44,196 nucleotides of DNA from Nitrosomonas sp. Nm132 (lineage in GTDB: Bacteria > Pseudomonadota > Gammaproteobacteria > Burkholderiales > Nitrosomonadaceae): assembly GCF_900100485.1 (NCBI RefSeq), contig NZ_FNDH01000021.1, positions 1 to 44,196 of the forward strand, written 5' to 3'. The position numbers and the translations under genes were made by a program. Below are positions 36,764 to 44,196 of the stretch, piece by piece; the stretch's first letter is position 1; each line of letters begins with the position of its first letter. The notes below the pieces were generated by a model. It had not been told where the DNA came from. It did not search any database and saw only the letters and a program-made list of their open reading frames with translations.

Positions 36764-37929
36764 ATATTCCCTTCAATAAGCCTCATATGACCGGCAAGGA
36801 ACTCTGGTATATCGCCCAGGCGCATCAAGAAGGGCAACTGGCGGGAGATGGGCCGTTTACTAAGAAATGTCATGTATGGCTGGAGATGCGCACTTCCGCA
36901 AATAAGGCTCTTCTGACGCACTCCTGCACGGCCGCACTGGAAATGGCGGCGATGCTTGCGGATATCGGGCCAGGAGACGAAGTGATCATGCCATCCTTCA
37001 CCTTTGTGTCGACTGCCAACGCGTTCGTGCTGCGCGGCGCTATTCCTGTGTTCATAGACATCCGGCCGGACACGCTCAACATCGATGAGGCCCGGATCGA
37101 GGCGGCGATTACCCCACGAACCAAGGCAATCGTTGTAGTGCATTACGCAGGTGTGGGCTGTGAAATGGGCACGATCATGGAGATCGCAGATCGGCACAAG
37201 CTATTCGTCATTGAGGATGCCGCGCAAGGCTTGATGGCGCGATATAAGGGCCGAGCTCTCGGGAGCTTTGGGCAGATGTCCACATTAAGTTTTCACGAAA
37301 CAAAGAATATCATTTCGGGGGAAGGAGGGGCATTGCTGATCAACGACCTGGAGTTCGTCCAGCGCGCGGAAATCATCCGTGAGAAAGGCACGAATCGGAG
37401 TCAGTTCTTTCGCGGCCAGGTGGATAAATACACGTGGGTCGAAGTCGGCTCATCGTATCTGCCGGGCGAGATCATCGCAGCGTTTCTCTGGGCGCAACTC
37501 GAGGACGCCACGCCCATTACCACGCAGCGCCTGCTGCTGTGGGAGCGCTACCACGAGGCTTTTGCAGAACTGGAAGCACAGGACAAGGTGCGCCGTCCGA
37601 TTGTCCCGCAGGACTGCGAACACAATGCACACATGTATTATCTGCTGCTGCCCAGTCTGGATGCGCGTACAAAATTCATTGCGGCGTTGCGAGAAAAAGA
37701 CATCCAGGCCGTGTTCCATTATGTTCCGCTCCACCGCGCGCCGGCAGGACAGAAGTACGGACGCACGGCGGGGACGATGCTGTATACCGATGCGCTGAGC
37801 GACCGGTTGGTTCGGCTTCCATTGTGGCCTGACCTGGGTAAGCAGCAGTACGCAGTTGTCGAGGCGGTGTTCGAGGCGGCGCGAAGTATCGAGTCAACCC
37901 GAGCTGAAATATCAAGTAAGGTGAAGTGA
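36760..37929 (+). CDS. dTDP-4-keto-6-deoxyhexose aminotransferase (WecE/RffA-like)
   Basis: This 389-residue PLP-dependent DegT/DnrJ/EryC1 aminotransferase begins MNIPFNKPHMTGKELWYIAQ, a WecE/RffA signature. LLTHSCTAALEMAAMLADIGPGDEVIMPSFTF contains the PLP phosphate-binding and ring-stacking segments. IEDAAQGLMARYKG and SFHETKNIISGEGGAL with the Schiff-base Lys182 follow. It converts TDP-4-keto-6-deoxyglucose to TDP-4-amino-4,6-dideoxygalactose (Fuc4N precursor) or a close analogue. The codon use and GC content look higher than for neighbours, consistent with transfer. The ATG overlaps the gtrA stop. The aminosugar would then be acylated, probably by the NeuD-like and WbqC proteins. Confidence 0.9.
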   Translation: MNIPFNKPHMTGKELWYIAQAHQEGQLAGDGPFTKKCHVWLEMRTSANKALLTHSCTAALEMAAMLADIGPGDEVIMPSFTFVSTANAFVLRGAIPVFIDIRPDTLNIDEARIEAAITPRTKAIVVVHYAGVGCEMGTIMEIADRHKLFVIEDAAQGLMARYKGRALGSFGQMSTLSFHETKNIISGEGGALLINDLEFVQRAEIIREKGTNRSQFFRGQVDKYTWVEVGSSYLPGEIIAAFLWAQLEDATPITTQRLLLWERYHEAFAELEAQDKVRRPIVPQDCEHNAHMYYLLLPSLDARTKFIAALREKDIQAVFHYVPLHRAPAGQKYGRTAGTMLYTDALSDRLVRLPLWPDLGKQQYAVVEAVFEAARSIESTRAEISSKVK

Positions 37930-37932
37930 CCC

Positions 37933-38790
37933 ATGACAGACAAGATTCAGTGTAACTATGAGCAGGGCATCATCATCCCCACTCGACGACCTCATCATCG
38001 AGATGATGAGTATGACGAAAGTGGATTCGATGTGCTCATTCAGATGCAGCGTGAGCACTTCTGGTATCGTGGACGCCACAAGATTCTGCTGAACCTTTTG
38101 AAGGAAGAAATTGCGAAGCATCCTGGAGCAACAACTGGTCTGCGTGCGATCGACTTGGGCGGCGGGTGCGGCGGGTGGCTAGAATACCTCCATACTCACG
38201 ATGCCTCGATGTTTCGAGAACTTGCACTTGGCGATAGTTCAATGCGAGCTCTGACTCTGGCTGAGCCGGTGGTTGGCTCCTTTGCAACACGTTACCAGAT
38301 CGATCTGCTAGATCTTTCCTGGATTGGAGAATGGGACGTTGTATTTCTGCTTGATGTGCTTGAGCATATCAAAGATCATGACGAGGTTCTTCGGCAGGTG
38401 TACAAGATTGTGAAACCGGGAGGATTGGTGTTCGTGACAACACCGGCGCTGAATTTCTTCTGGACGTACAACGATCAATTGGCACACCACCAGCGACGCT
38501 ACTCCAAACAGGATTTCTTCGCTCTGGGTGAGTGCACAGATCTTGAAGTCCTACGGACTGAGTATTTCATGTTCTTTCTTAGTCCAGCTTTGCTTCTAAG
38601 CCGTATCTTATTTCGACCCCCAGCACTGGCCACTCCCGAGCAACTCCGTGACCACTTGGCGCGAACTCACAGAATTCCAGCGAAGCCATTGAACAACATG
38701 CTTACCATGGCGCTTTCAATTGAAGCATTCATGGTCGATTTCGTCGATTTCCCGTGGGGCACATCGATCTTAGCTGTGTTCAAACGATGA
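37933..38790 (+). CDS. Class I SAM-dependent methyltransferase
   Basis: This 285-residue protein has an N-terminal segment rich in acidic residues followed by MQREHFWYRGRHKILL. The SAM site is RAIDLGGGCGGWLEYL, then ELALGDSSMRALTLAE, and WDVVFLLDVLEHIKDHDEVLRQ (motif with the conserved D and H), then KPGGLVFVTTPALNFFWTYNDQLAHHQRRYSKQDF. The latter segment is typical of methyltransferases of sugar pathways (Methyltransf_23). A ribosome binding site AAGGTGA lies in the end of the aminotransferase gene 9 bases upstream, so they are co-translated. It shares the higher GC content of the aminotransferase gene. It probably methylates the same deoxy sugar. Confidence 0.87.
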   Translation: MTDKIQCNYEQGIIIPTRRPHHRDDEYDESGFDVLIQMQREHFWYRGRHKILLNLLKEEIAKHPGATTGLRAIDLGGGCGGWLEYLHTHDASMFRELALGDSSMRALTLAEPVVGSFATRYQIDLLDLSWIGEWDVVFLLDVLEHIKDHDEVLRQVYKIVKPGGLVFVTTPALNFFWTYNDQLAHHQRRYSKQDFFALGECTDLEVLRTEYFMFFLSPALLLSRILFRPPALATPEQLRDHLARTHRIPAKPLNNMLTMALSIEAFMVDFVDFPWGTSILAVFKR

Positions 38791-39182
38791 GTGATTTTCC
38801 AGAAAGAATGATTCGATAGGATTTCGTATTGGTTATTGGTGATAGTTACCGTTCTCCAGATGCTTCATTCAGCACCTAGAATAGGGTTTACGGGTTTCTT
38901 CTGTCACTTTGTTACTCTGGCGCCATCGCGCCTTGCCTCGCACTTGGATCGTTGCACACTTGATCTTATCCAACTGCTGTTTTTAGGTTGAATCGGCAAG
39001 GTGATGTTTGAAGTGAATGAACCTACAGTGCATCTGCTTCTGTGGTGACGCATTCCGAATATCATGGTGCTGGATCAATAAGAAAAAGTGCTATGATAAA
39101 AAATTAATCATATGAACTAATTATTTGAGCTGATCAGCTAAGCTAGCTTAGCTCGGATTTTGGCTATTCAAACCGTTCTCGA
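38791..39182. other. Intergenic region before MITE copy 4
   Basis: No gene was recognised in this stretch. A perfect 18-bp palindrome AGCTAAGCTAGCTTAGCT lies at 39137-39154, 29 bp before the MITE. Stop codons are frequent in all six frames. Confidence 0.5.
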
Positions 39183-39354
39183 ATTAACCCGAATATTTCA
39201 TAAATTGGCACGTGTCCTCACTTGTCTTTTGATTAATAAGAAAGATTTTGCTCAGTCGGGTGTATGAATCACTACACCACTCCTTCCCAAAACTTCCCTA
39301 TTAATCAAAATCCTACGTGATCATCACGCGAATTTATGAAATATTCGGGTTAAT
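39183..39354 (+). repeat. Fold-back MITE, copy 4 (about 172 bp)
   Basis: This is nearly identical to the copy at 15281-15453 and in the same orientation. ATTAACCCG and CGGGTTAAT terminate it. Differences are scattered single bases (GTGTCC for GTGCCC, CTACGTGA for CTGCGTGA). It has the same stem blocks and central loop. Confidence 0.9.
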
Positions 39355-39433
39355 AGACTGACCTGATCCAGGCATTCTTTCCGGACTGATTTGACGAACT
39401 AAGCTCAATTGCTATTTGAAGCCCGAAAATATT

Positions 39434-40999
39434 ATGAAACCAGTGACATTGACTGTTAATTCGTATCGCACAAACTTTTCCTTGGCGGCAGTGGTTGCGC
39501 TTGGTATTTCAGGGCTATGGTTCTGGCTCACATGGCGATACGATTTTGATTTGGCCGATGAAGGTTTTTACTGGTATGGGGCGCAACGCGTGCTGCAGGG
39601 AGAAGTGCCGCTACGCGATTTTATGTCCTATGACATCGGTAGATATTACTGGACTGCAGCTTTTATGTATCTCATGGGAGATGACGGAATTTTCGCGGCG
39701 CGTGTGAGTGCTGCCGTCTATCAAGCTTTTGGGGTCCTGCTGGGAGTATTCATCTGCTTGCTGGCCTTGCAGCGAGAAGGCGCTGTACGATGGCTATTTG
39801 CGCTGCTGACGGCCTGTATTCTTACCATTTGGGTGAAACCGTATTACAAGGCATACGATCACGCTACCAGCATTGCGATAGTCGCAATGCTGGTGCTCAT
39901 GCTGAAAACTACCAAACCTGCTGCGTGGCTGTTCGCTGGCATATGTCTTGGCATTGCAGCCATTGTAGGTCGAAATCACGGTCTATATGGCGCGATAGCA
40001 TCCATTTTTGTTCTATCGGTGATTTTGTTAAAAGCGCCATCGCGGAAGGCTGTGGCTGGCTTGTATGGTTATTTTATTTTGGGCGTTTTGATTGGATTTT
40101 CGCCGACGCTGATTATGATGCTTGCCATTGATGGTTTTGCGGCAGCATTCATAGACAGCATCACCCTGATGTTTAAGTATGGAGCGACCAATATTTCTCT
40201 ACCAGTTCCCTGGCCTTGGTCTGTGAGAGTGGGGGAAATTGGAATTTTGATGTCTGTAGTAGAACTGGCGATCGGAATTGGTTTTGTATTTTTACTGGTT
40301 TTTCCTCTGATTGGAATTCTGGTGCTGGCATTTAGCCGGTTTGATTTGAGCAGCGATGCGCGAAAGGTTTTGGTGGCAGCGATTGCTGCCGCCATTCCCT
40401 ATGCGCACTATGCCTTTTCCCGATCAGACCTGGTCCACCTCACGCTAGGGATATATCCAGCCTTGATCGGCCTATTGGCTGCGGGTGGATTAATGAAAGA
40501 ATTGCGTCCTCTGGTGCTGGCCGTTAGCTTGCTCATGGTATCGTTGGTTACCGTTCCCAAAGGGTACCTGCTGCACAGTGTATTAAAAGAGGATTATGTG
40601 AAAACTGATATTGCTGGTGAGCAACTGTGGATAAAACGAAGTCTGTCCGAGAAATTGCAGTTGATAGCCAGGGAGGTACAAGAGCTAACGCACAATTCAG
40701 TCAGTTTTCTGGCCTTGCCCAATATGCCGAGCATTCACGCAATTTTTCGTACCCAGATGGCAATTTGGGAAATTTATCCGCTAATACCAAGAGATAGCAA
40801 TTTTGAAATCAGAGAAATTAGGCGGCTGGAATCATCTCTACCAGAACGGGTATTTCTATCAGACCACGCCTTGGACGGAAATCCAGAGTTTCGATATAGC
40901 CGCATGCACCCGCTAACTTACGGATGGCTCACCTCCAGATACGAGCTTTCAGACAGCAATGAGATACCTGGAATCAACATTTATTCGCTCAAGCGCTAA
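39434..40999 (+). CDS. GT-C-like membrane glycosyltransferase (PMT-related)
   Basis: This 521-residue protein (from the ATG at 39434; a TTG at 39416 would add six residues) has about ten transmembrane segments. The first luminal loop has DFDLADEGFYWYGAQRVLQGEVPLRDF, where the acidic DEG corresponds to the catalytic D-E of GT-C fold enzymes (PMT/ArnT-like). AGICLGIAAIVGRNHGLYG and AIPYAHYAFSRSDLVHLTLGIYP follow, and a soluble C-terminal part of about 130 residues ends it. Such enzymes use polyprenyl-phosphate sugars to glycosylate lipids, glycans or proteins on the periplasmic face. The gene stands alone after MITE copy 4, with no ribosome binding site at either start. It is probably part of the same surface-glycan system. 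Confidence 0.75.
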   Translation: MKPVTLTVNSYRTNFSLAAVVALGISGLWFWLTWRYDFDLADEGFYWYGAQRVLQGEVPLRDFMSYDIGRYYWTAAFMYLMGDDGIFAARVSAAVYQAFGVLLGVFICLLALQREGAVRWLFALLTACILTIWVKPYYKAYDHATSIAIVAMLVLMLKTTKPAAWLFAGICLGIAAIVGRNHGLYGAIASIFVLSVILLKAPSRKAVAGLYGYFILGVLIGFSPTLIMMLAIDGFAAAFIDSITLMFKYGATNISLPVPWPWSVRVGEIGILMSVVELAIGIGFVFLLVFPLIGILVLAFSRFDLSSDARKVLVAAIAAAIPYAHYAFSRSDLVHLTLGIYPALIGLLAAGGLMKELRPLVLAVSLLMVSLVTVPKGYLLHSVLKEDYVKTDIAGEQLWIKRSLSEKLQLIAREVQELTHNSVSFLALPNMPSIHAIFRTQMAIWEIYPLIPRDSNFEIREIRRLESSLPERVFLSDHALDGNPEFRYSRMHPLTYGWLTSRYELSDSNEIPGINIYSLKR

Positions 41000-41152
41000 G
41001 CATATTTCATCCAAAGGGCGACTCGGAACACCTTGCCACTTGGCGCCAGGCTGACCGCTTGCATCAACCGCTTCGGGCAACCCGGGGGCATGACCATCAA
41101 CCAGATGCATGCTGATCATGGCCATTCCTTCCGAGGATGGCGCGGTTAATAT

Positions 41153-41256
41153 CTCTCGCACAGATTTTGTGGGTCAAACCAGAGGTACGCTTGGGCTGTT
41201 TTTTTATGGGAACAAGCACAAGGCGGCAGTATGGAAGCTTGCCGGTAGATCGCTTC
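41153..41256 (+). pseudogene. Duplicated fragment of the P-type ATPase gene
   Basis: The first part, 41153-41177 (CAGATTTTGTGGGTCAA), matches ATPase bases 31091-31108. The second part, 41188-41256, matches bases 31264-31330: CGCT-GGG, TATGGGAACAAGC, GGCGGCAGTAT, TGCCG and ATCGC are shared. The ATPase has about 155 bases between these blocks, so the copy has an internal deletion. Identity is about 75-80 percent. It is not a complete gene. Confidence 0.8.
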
Positions 41257-41280
41257 TGGAGGATTAGATGTAAAAATTGC

Positions 41281-41826
41281 ATGGAATTTGAAGGATTGGG
41301 CTATTCTTTGATATTAGCTATAGATGTTCAATACGACAAAACTAATGGCTTGGTTGCAGGAGTTGCCCTTAAAAGCTGGACTGATGCCAGTCCAAGCAAT
41401 ATTTACGTCAGTAAGATTGAGAATGTCGATGACTACCTTCCTGGGCAGTTTTATCAGCGAGAGCTTCCCTGCATTTTCAAGCTGTTGAATGAGCACAGTT
41501 TGAGACCAGAGTACATTGTGGTGGATGGTTACGTTTATTTAGATGGTTGTTCAAAGCCGGGCCTGGGTAAGCAGCTGTACGATGCATTGCATGGCAAGGT
41601 GAAGGTTATTGGTGTCGCAAAGAGGTCGTATGTTGGAATTAGCGAAGAATATGCGATCTTTAGAGGGTCCAGCAAGAAACCACGCTATATTACAAGCGCC
41701 GGTGAAACACTCTCTGCCGCAAAATTGCATATTATGTCCATGCATGGCGTGCATAGAATTCCAACCATGCTAAAAAAAGTTGATCAATTATGCCGTTTAA
41801 ACGGATCAACACCTACATCCGGATAA
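41281..41826 (+). CDS. nfi: Endonuclease V (short form)
   Basis: This 181-residue protein has the endonuclease V fold. AIDVQYD gives Asp15, FYQRELPC gives Glu61 and VVDGYVYLDG gives Asp82. The spacings, 46 and 21 residues, equal those of the Thermotoga enzyme active site (D43, E89, D110). PGLGKQLYDAL, VIGVAKRSY and MHGVHRIPTMLKKVDQLCR complete the core. The enzyme nicks DNA or RNA one base 3' of a deaminated adenine (inosine). The N-terminal ~28 residues of longer homologues are missing; an in-frame upstream reading exists because the ATPase fragment has no stop, so the true start is uncertain. The ATG at 41281 fits the core best. Confidence 0.9.
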   Translation: MEFEGLGYSLILAIDVQYDKTNGLVAGVALKSWTDASPSNIYVSKIENVDDYLPGQFYQRELPCIFKLLNEHSLRPEYIVVDGYVYLDGCSKPGLGKQLYDALHGKVKVIGVAKRSYVGISEEYAIFRGSSKKPRYITSAGETLSAAKLHIMSMHGVHRIPTMLKKVDQLCRLNGSTPTSG

Positions 41827-41921
41827 ATCATTTGCTGAGCGCTTAATTTACTGCTGAGTGCATCCTTCAATCAGGTGACGTCGGAGCTAAATCAAAAACA
41901 TTCGCCTAATCGAGGGTAATC

Positions 41922-41993
41922 ATGACATAGACTGTAAAGATTGATGGTATTGAGGCAATGAAGCTGAAAGCAGAGTTTGTAAGGAAGATATAG
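41922..41993 (+). pseudogene. Possible fossil of a small (antitoxin-like) protein
   Basis: The frame from the ATG at 41922 reads MT, a stop, then TVKIDGIEAMKLKAEFVRKI and another stop. GAGGG lies 10 bases upstream. The segment resembles the start of small helical proteins that often pair with toxins, but I cannot name a family. It has a nonsense codon at position 3 and is cut after 23 codons. Confidence 0.3.
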
Positions 41994-42026
41994 ATTAGGG
42001 TTTCCTGATTTTTACTTCTTTTTCTG

Positions 42027-42758
42027 TCACCTTAACCACTGCTGTCTGATTTCCATCAACAGCTCGCCCAGTTGCCTGATGCGTACAGGTTTGTGTGCAT
42101 GATGATGTTGCTCAAAGTGAATAAGGCTATTTTCGATTTCCAGGAAGTGAATGCCCGCATCCTCCACATCATGGCGTAGCTTTTCCAATGCAGTATCGGT
42201 GGTTGCAGCAGATTGATCCGGAAATTCCGCAAGTAAACGAATCACTTCCTGCATCGCGGGCAAATCGAGGCGCTTGGTGTGTGAAGCAATTACAGCCAGT
42301 GCTTTCCACAGCGAATTATGCCGGTCGTGGTGATGCAAGTAGGGTACGTCGAGTGTTCCACGCAGCAATGCAGCAATGCGATGAAGCCATGAGATGGGTG
42401 GCGGGATTGTTTCGAATGCCTTCATCGGCTCATGGGCAATGTGCACGCCAAATTCATTGCCGTGCCGGATTTCTACCAGCACGAGCAGCGCTAGACTTGT
42501 TGCCAAATTGCAGCCAGGCAGTACATCATTCAACCGTGCACTTCCTGTGGCATACAGATCGATAAACAAATCTGCCAGCGGTGGAGTGATTGACCATAGT
42601 ACCTGTGCCAGCCGTGTTGCCGGCTGTGGTCCACGCAGTGTGTGCCAATGTGCTTCACAAAGTTCAATCAGCACAGCTTGCAGTGCTTGATGTTGTGACT
42701 CGGGTAATCGCCTGATCAGCTCTTGGGCTTCTGTTTTGATTAACGAGAGGCTTGTCAT
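42027..42758 (-). CDS. Hypothetical helical protein, unknown family
   Basis: This 243-residue protein is not recognised. It is predicted to be all-helical and soluble. Features: Leu/His rich; QHHHAHKPVRIRQLG near residue 215-230; LHHHDRHNSLWKALAVIASHTKRLDLPAMQEVIRLL in the middle. The N-terminus MTSLSLIKTEAQELIRRLPESQHQALQ is amphipathic. No signal peptide, cysteine pair or catalytic motif is evident. No good ribosome binding site precedes the ATG at 42758. Neighbouring genes (endonuclease V, dehydrogenase) give no functional link. The His clusters suggest metal contact but do not prove it. Confidence 0.6.
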   Translation of the reverse strand: MTSLSLIKTEAQELIRRLPESQHQALQAVLIELCEAHWHTLRGPQPATRLAQVLWSITPPLADLFIDLYATGSARLNDVLPGCNLATSLALLVLVEIRHGNEFGVHIAHEPMKAFETIPPPISWLHRIAALLRGTLDVPYLHHHDRHNSLWKALAVIASHTKRLDLPAMQEVIRLLAEFPDQSAATTDTALEKLRHDVEDAGIHFLEIENSLIHFEQHHHAHKPVRIRQLGELLMEIRQQWLR

Positions 42759-42965
42759 GTCAGTGTTTTTGTAAAAAAGGATGTATTTGTTTGAGCAGTG
42801 TTATGAAACAGATCAGCAATAGCAATAGCAACAGATATGACCGCTGGAGCATCCTGGTCATAAGGTCGCAGATACGATAGCCAGCCGTGATCAGTGCGTA
42901 ATGCTAATTTGGAGTATTGAGCCAGTCAGTTAGTGCAATCAATCAATCAACCAAGGAAATGAACG

Positions 42966-42984
42966 TGCCCCCTATCGCGGGGCA
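42966..42984. terminator. Possible terminator hairpin after the dehydrogenase gene
   Basis: TGCCCC, loop CTATCGC plus one C and GGGGCA give a 6-bp GC-rich stem 34 bp beyond the dehydrogenase stop (minus strand). No T tract is seen, so this is tentative. The rest of the 42759-43017 gap contains a short CAAT tandem run (about 42940-42950) and no gene. Confidence 0.35.
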
Positions 42985-43017
42985 GTTATTCCATTGAGTC
43001 TGCATAGTGGACCGGAT

Positions 43018-43977
43018 TTAAGCGTCCTTGACTTGGCTGAATGGTTGGTTCTGGAGAAAATTCTGAATATTGTTCGCAGTCTGATCAAGTACGCGTTGCC
43101 TGGATTCCTTGCTGGCCCAGGCGATATGCGGGGTAACAATCAGATTGGGTTGCGGGTATTCCAATAGTAAATTGCCATTAACAGGCGGTTCTTTTTGCAA
43201 AACATCAGTGGCAGCCCCGGCGATGCGGCCGGAGGACAAGCTATGCAGCAGATCCGCTTCATTCACCAGTCCGCCACGTGCAGTGTTAATGAGATAGGCT
43301 GAGGGTTTCATCAGCTCAAATTCCCTTTGACTGATCAGGTCGCGGGTTTCCTCTGAGAGCGGGCAGTGCAGAGTAATAAAATCTGCCTGTCGGATGACTT
43401 CATCAAAGGCTATTCGCCCAGGGCGAGCGGGCATGCCCTTATGGTCGGCAATCAATAATTGCATGCCGAATGCCTTGGCTATTTCAGCCACTGCTTTACC
43501 CAACTCGCCGTATCCGATGATGCCCAGGGTTTTGCCTGATAATTCCTCAATACCGAAATCGAGGGGACAAAAATGGATACTCGTCTGCCAGCCGCCATTT
43601 TTTACCAGCTGCTGATATTCTACAAAACGGCGCGAAAGATTCAGTATGAGCATGAACACATGCTGCACGACGGAATTTGTGGCATAACCCCGTACATTAC
43701 AGACAGGAATATTGCGTTCAGCCGCTGCGATGAGGTCAACATTGTTATAGCCAGTAGCGGCAATGCAAATTAATTTCAGGCGGTTCGCAGCAAATATTGC
43801 TGCACGATCCAGTGATATCTTATTGCTGACCACCACCTCTGCTTCCTTAATTCTCTCTGCAACCTGTTCCATGGTGGTCTCATCATAATAGCGCCAAGGC
43901 GAGATAGCCTGTTCCAGCATCATACAATCCATATCACCACGGGTGACGGAACCAAAATCAAGAAAAACTGCACTCAT
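43018..43977 (-). CDS. D-2-hydroxyacid dehydrogenase (HprA-like)
   Basis: This 319-residue NAD-dependent enzyme of the D-isomer-specific 2-hydroxyacid dehydrogenase family has the Rossmann motif KTLGIIGYGELGKAVAEIAKAFGM (in parts: GIIGYGELG). The catalytic set is Arg in INTARGGLVNEADLL, Glu in VLQKEPP and His in PHIAWASKE. N-terminal LKLICIAATGYNNVDL is the usual substrate-binding G-x-N-N-D. It reduces hydroxypyruvate or glyoxylate (or another 2-oxo acid) and would serve serine or C2 metabolism. AAAGG precedes the ATG at 43977. It stands alone; the nearest upstream gene is the IS630 copy at the edge. The symbol hprA is likely but not certain. Confidence 0.92.
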   Translation of the reverse strand: MSAVFLDFGSVTRGDMDCMMLEQAISPWRYYDETTMEQVAERIKEAEVVVSNKISLDRAAIFAANRLKLICIAATGYNNVDLIAAAERNIPVCNVRGYATNSVVQHVFMLILNLSRRFVEYQQLVKNGGWQTSIHFCPLDFGIEELSGKTLGIIGYGELGKAVAEIAKAFGMQLLIADHKGMPARPGRIAFDEVIRQADFITLHCPLSEETRDLISQREFELMKPSAYLINTARGGLVNEADLLHSLSSGRIAGAATDVLQKEPPVNGNLLLEYPQPNLIVTPHIAWASKESRQRVLDQTANNIQNFLQNQPFSQVKDA

Positions 43978-44102
43978 ATGATTGCCTTTGGTGAGTAGAG
44001 GAATAATTCATGCCTTGATGAAATGTAATGAAAGCCCGATGGGTTGTCAAACGCTTGGAAGTGGGAGGCAGGTCTAAAGTCAACAAATAATTCATGCTGA
44101 TC

Positions 44103-44196
44103 TAGTACTCAGTCATTCTTCTAAAGTCGGGTAAAGTTTCTTCAATTTTACCCGAGCGTCATCATTCGTAAAGCGCCACTCCATGGGACGTGCGGA
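44103..44196 (-). mobile_element. IS630-family element, transposase C-terminal end (partial)
   Basis: The minus strand reads ARPMEWRFTNDDARVKLKKL, then YPTLEE and a TGA at 44113-44115. This is the C-terminal end of an IS630 transposase. The IS end lies at about 44103 (CTAGTACTCA), complementary in pattern to the end at 195. The gene is read leftward, like the fragment at 1-137. If both copies are alike, this is the opposite end of the same kind of element. Confidence 0.7.

Noticed and set aside
37434..37832. Overlapping plus-strand open frames inside the aminotransferase gene
   Set aside because: High-GC coding sequence produces long alternative frames; the WecE frame has all PLP motifs.

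Overview
The window looks like an accessory-rich piece of a betaproteobacterial chromosome. I favour an ammonia-oxidiser-like (Nitrosomonas-type) lineage, but this is inferred from gene content: an exosortase-A-associated exopolysaccharide (EPS) locus, HemJ in place of other protoporphyrinogen oxidases, a methylthioinosine-type phosphorylase, and many decayed insertion sequences. No rRNA, tRNA or CRISPR array was seen. Both edges cut an IS630-family transposase gene in the same orientation: an N-terminal piece at 1-137 and a C-terminal piece at 44113-44196. The window therefore probably ends inside two copies of one IS.

Region 1 (1-4.9 kb) is mobile-element debris around three chromosomal loci. 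It holds a Tn3 transposase fossil, a solo IS982-type end, an old-yellow-enzyme flavin oxidoreductase, an HD-GYP c-di-GMP phosphodiesterase broken three ways (frameshift, nonsense codon, IS110 fusion), a REP-like palindrome, a PagL-type lipid A deacylase and an internally deleted IS982 element.

Region 2 (4.9-10.6 kb, minus strand) is a tight four-gene operon, the most unusual system in the window. It encodes a GMC/cholesterol-oxidase-like flavoprotein, an alpha/beta hydrolase with a Cys in the nucleophile position, an acetoacetate-decarboxylase-fold protein and a patatin-like phospholipase. The flavoprotein N-terminus and the patatin C-terminus share the same roughly 180-residue accessory domain, which points to one lipid or isoprenoid pathway or one site of action.

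Region 3 (10.9-15.2 kb) is housekeeping: ligA, a purine phosphoribosyltransferase, a methylthio-purine nucleoside phosphorylase, a peptide deformylase and, convergent with them, hemJ.

Region 4 (15.3-41 kb) is a mosaic EPS/O-antigen locus. It contains a VanZ-like membrane protein, a Wzx-type flippase, methyltransferases, FemAB/GNAT acyltransferases, an unknown alpha-helical-barrel protein, an exosortase-A-associated O-ligase, a polysaccharide deacetylase, WbqC/NeuD/GT2, GtrA, a WecE-type sugar aminotransferase and a GT-C-like glycosyltransferase. A P-type cation ATPase and a secreted phosphatase-like protein interrupt it. Three copies of a ~170-bp fold-back MITE and one 58-bp perfect-palindrome derivative are spread through it, two of the full copies at its borders in the same orientation. 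A ~1.3-kb graveyard (34.6-35.9 kb) contains IS5 and other fossils.

Region 5 (41-44.2 kb) has a partial duplication of the P-type ATPase gene, a short endonuclease V, a possible small-protein fossil, an unknown helical protein, a D-2-hydroxyacid dehydrogenase and the second IS630 copy.
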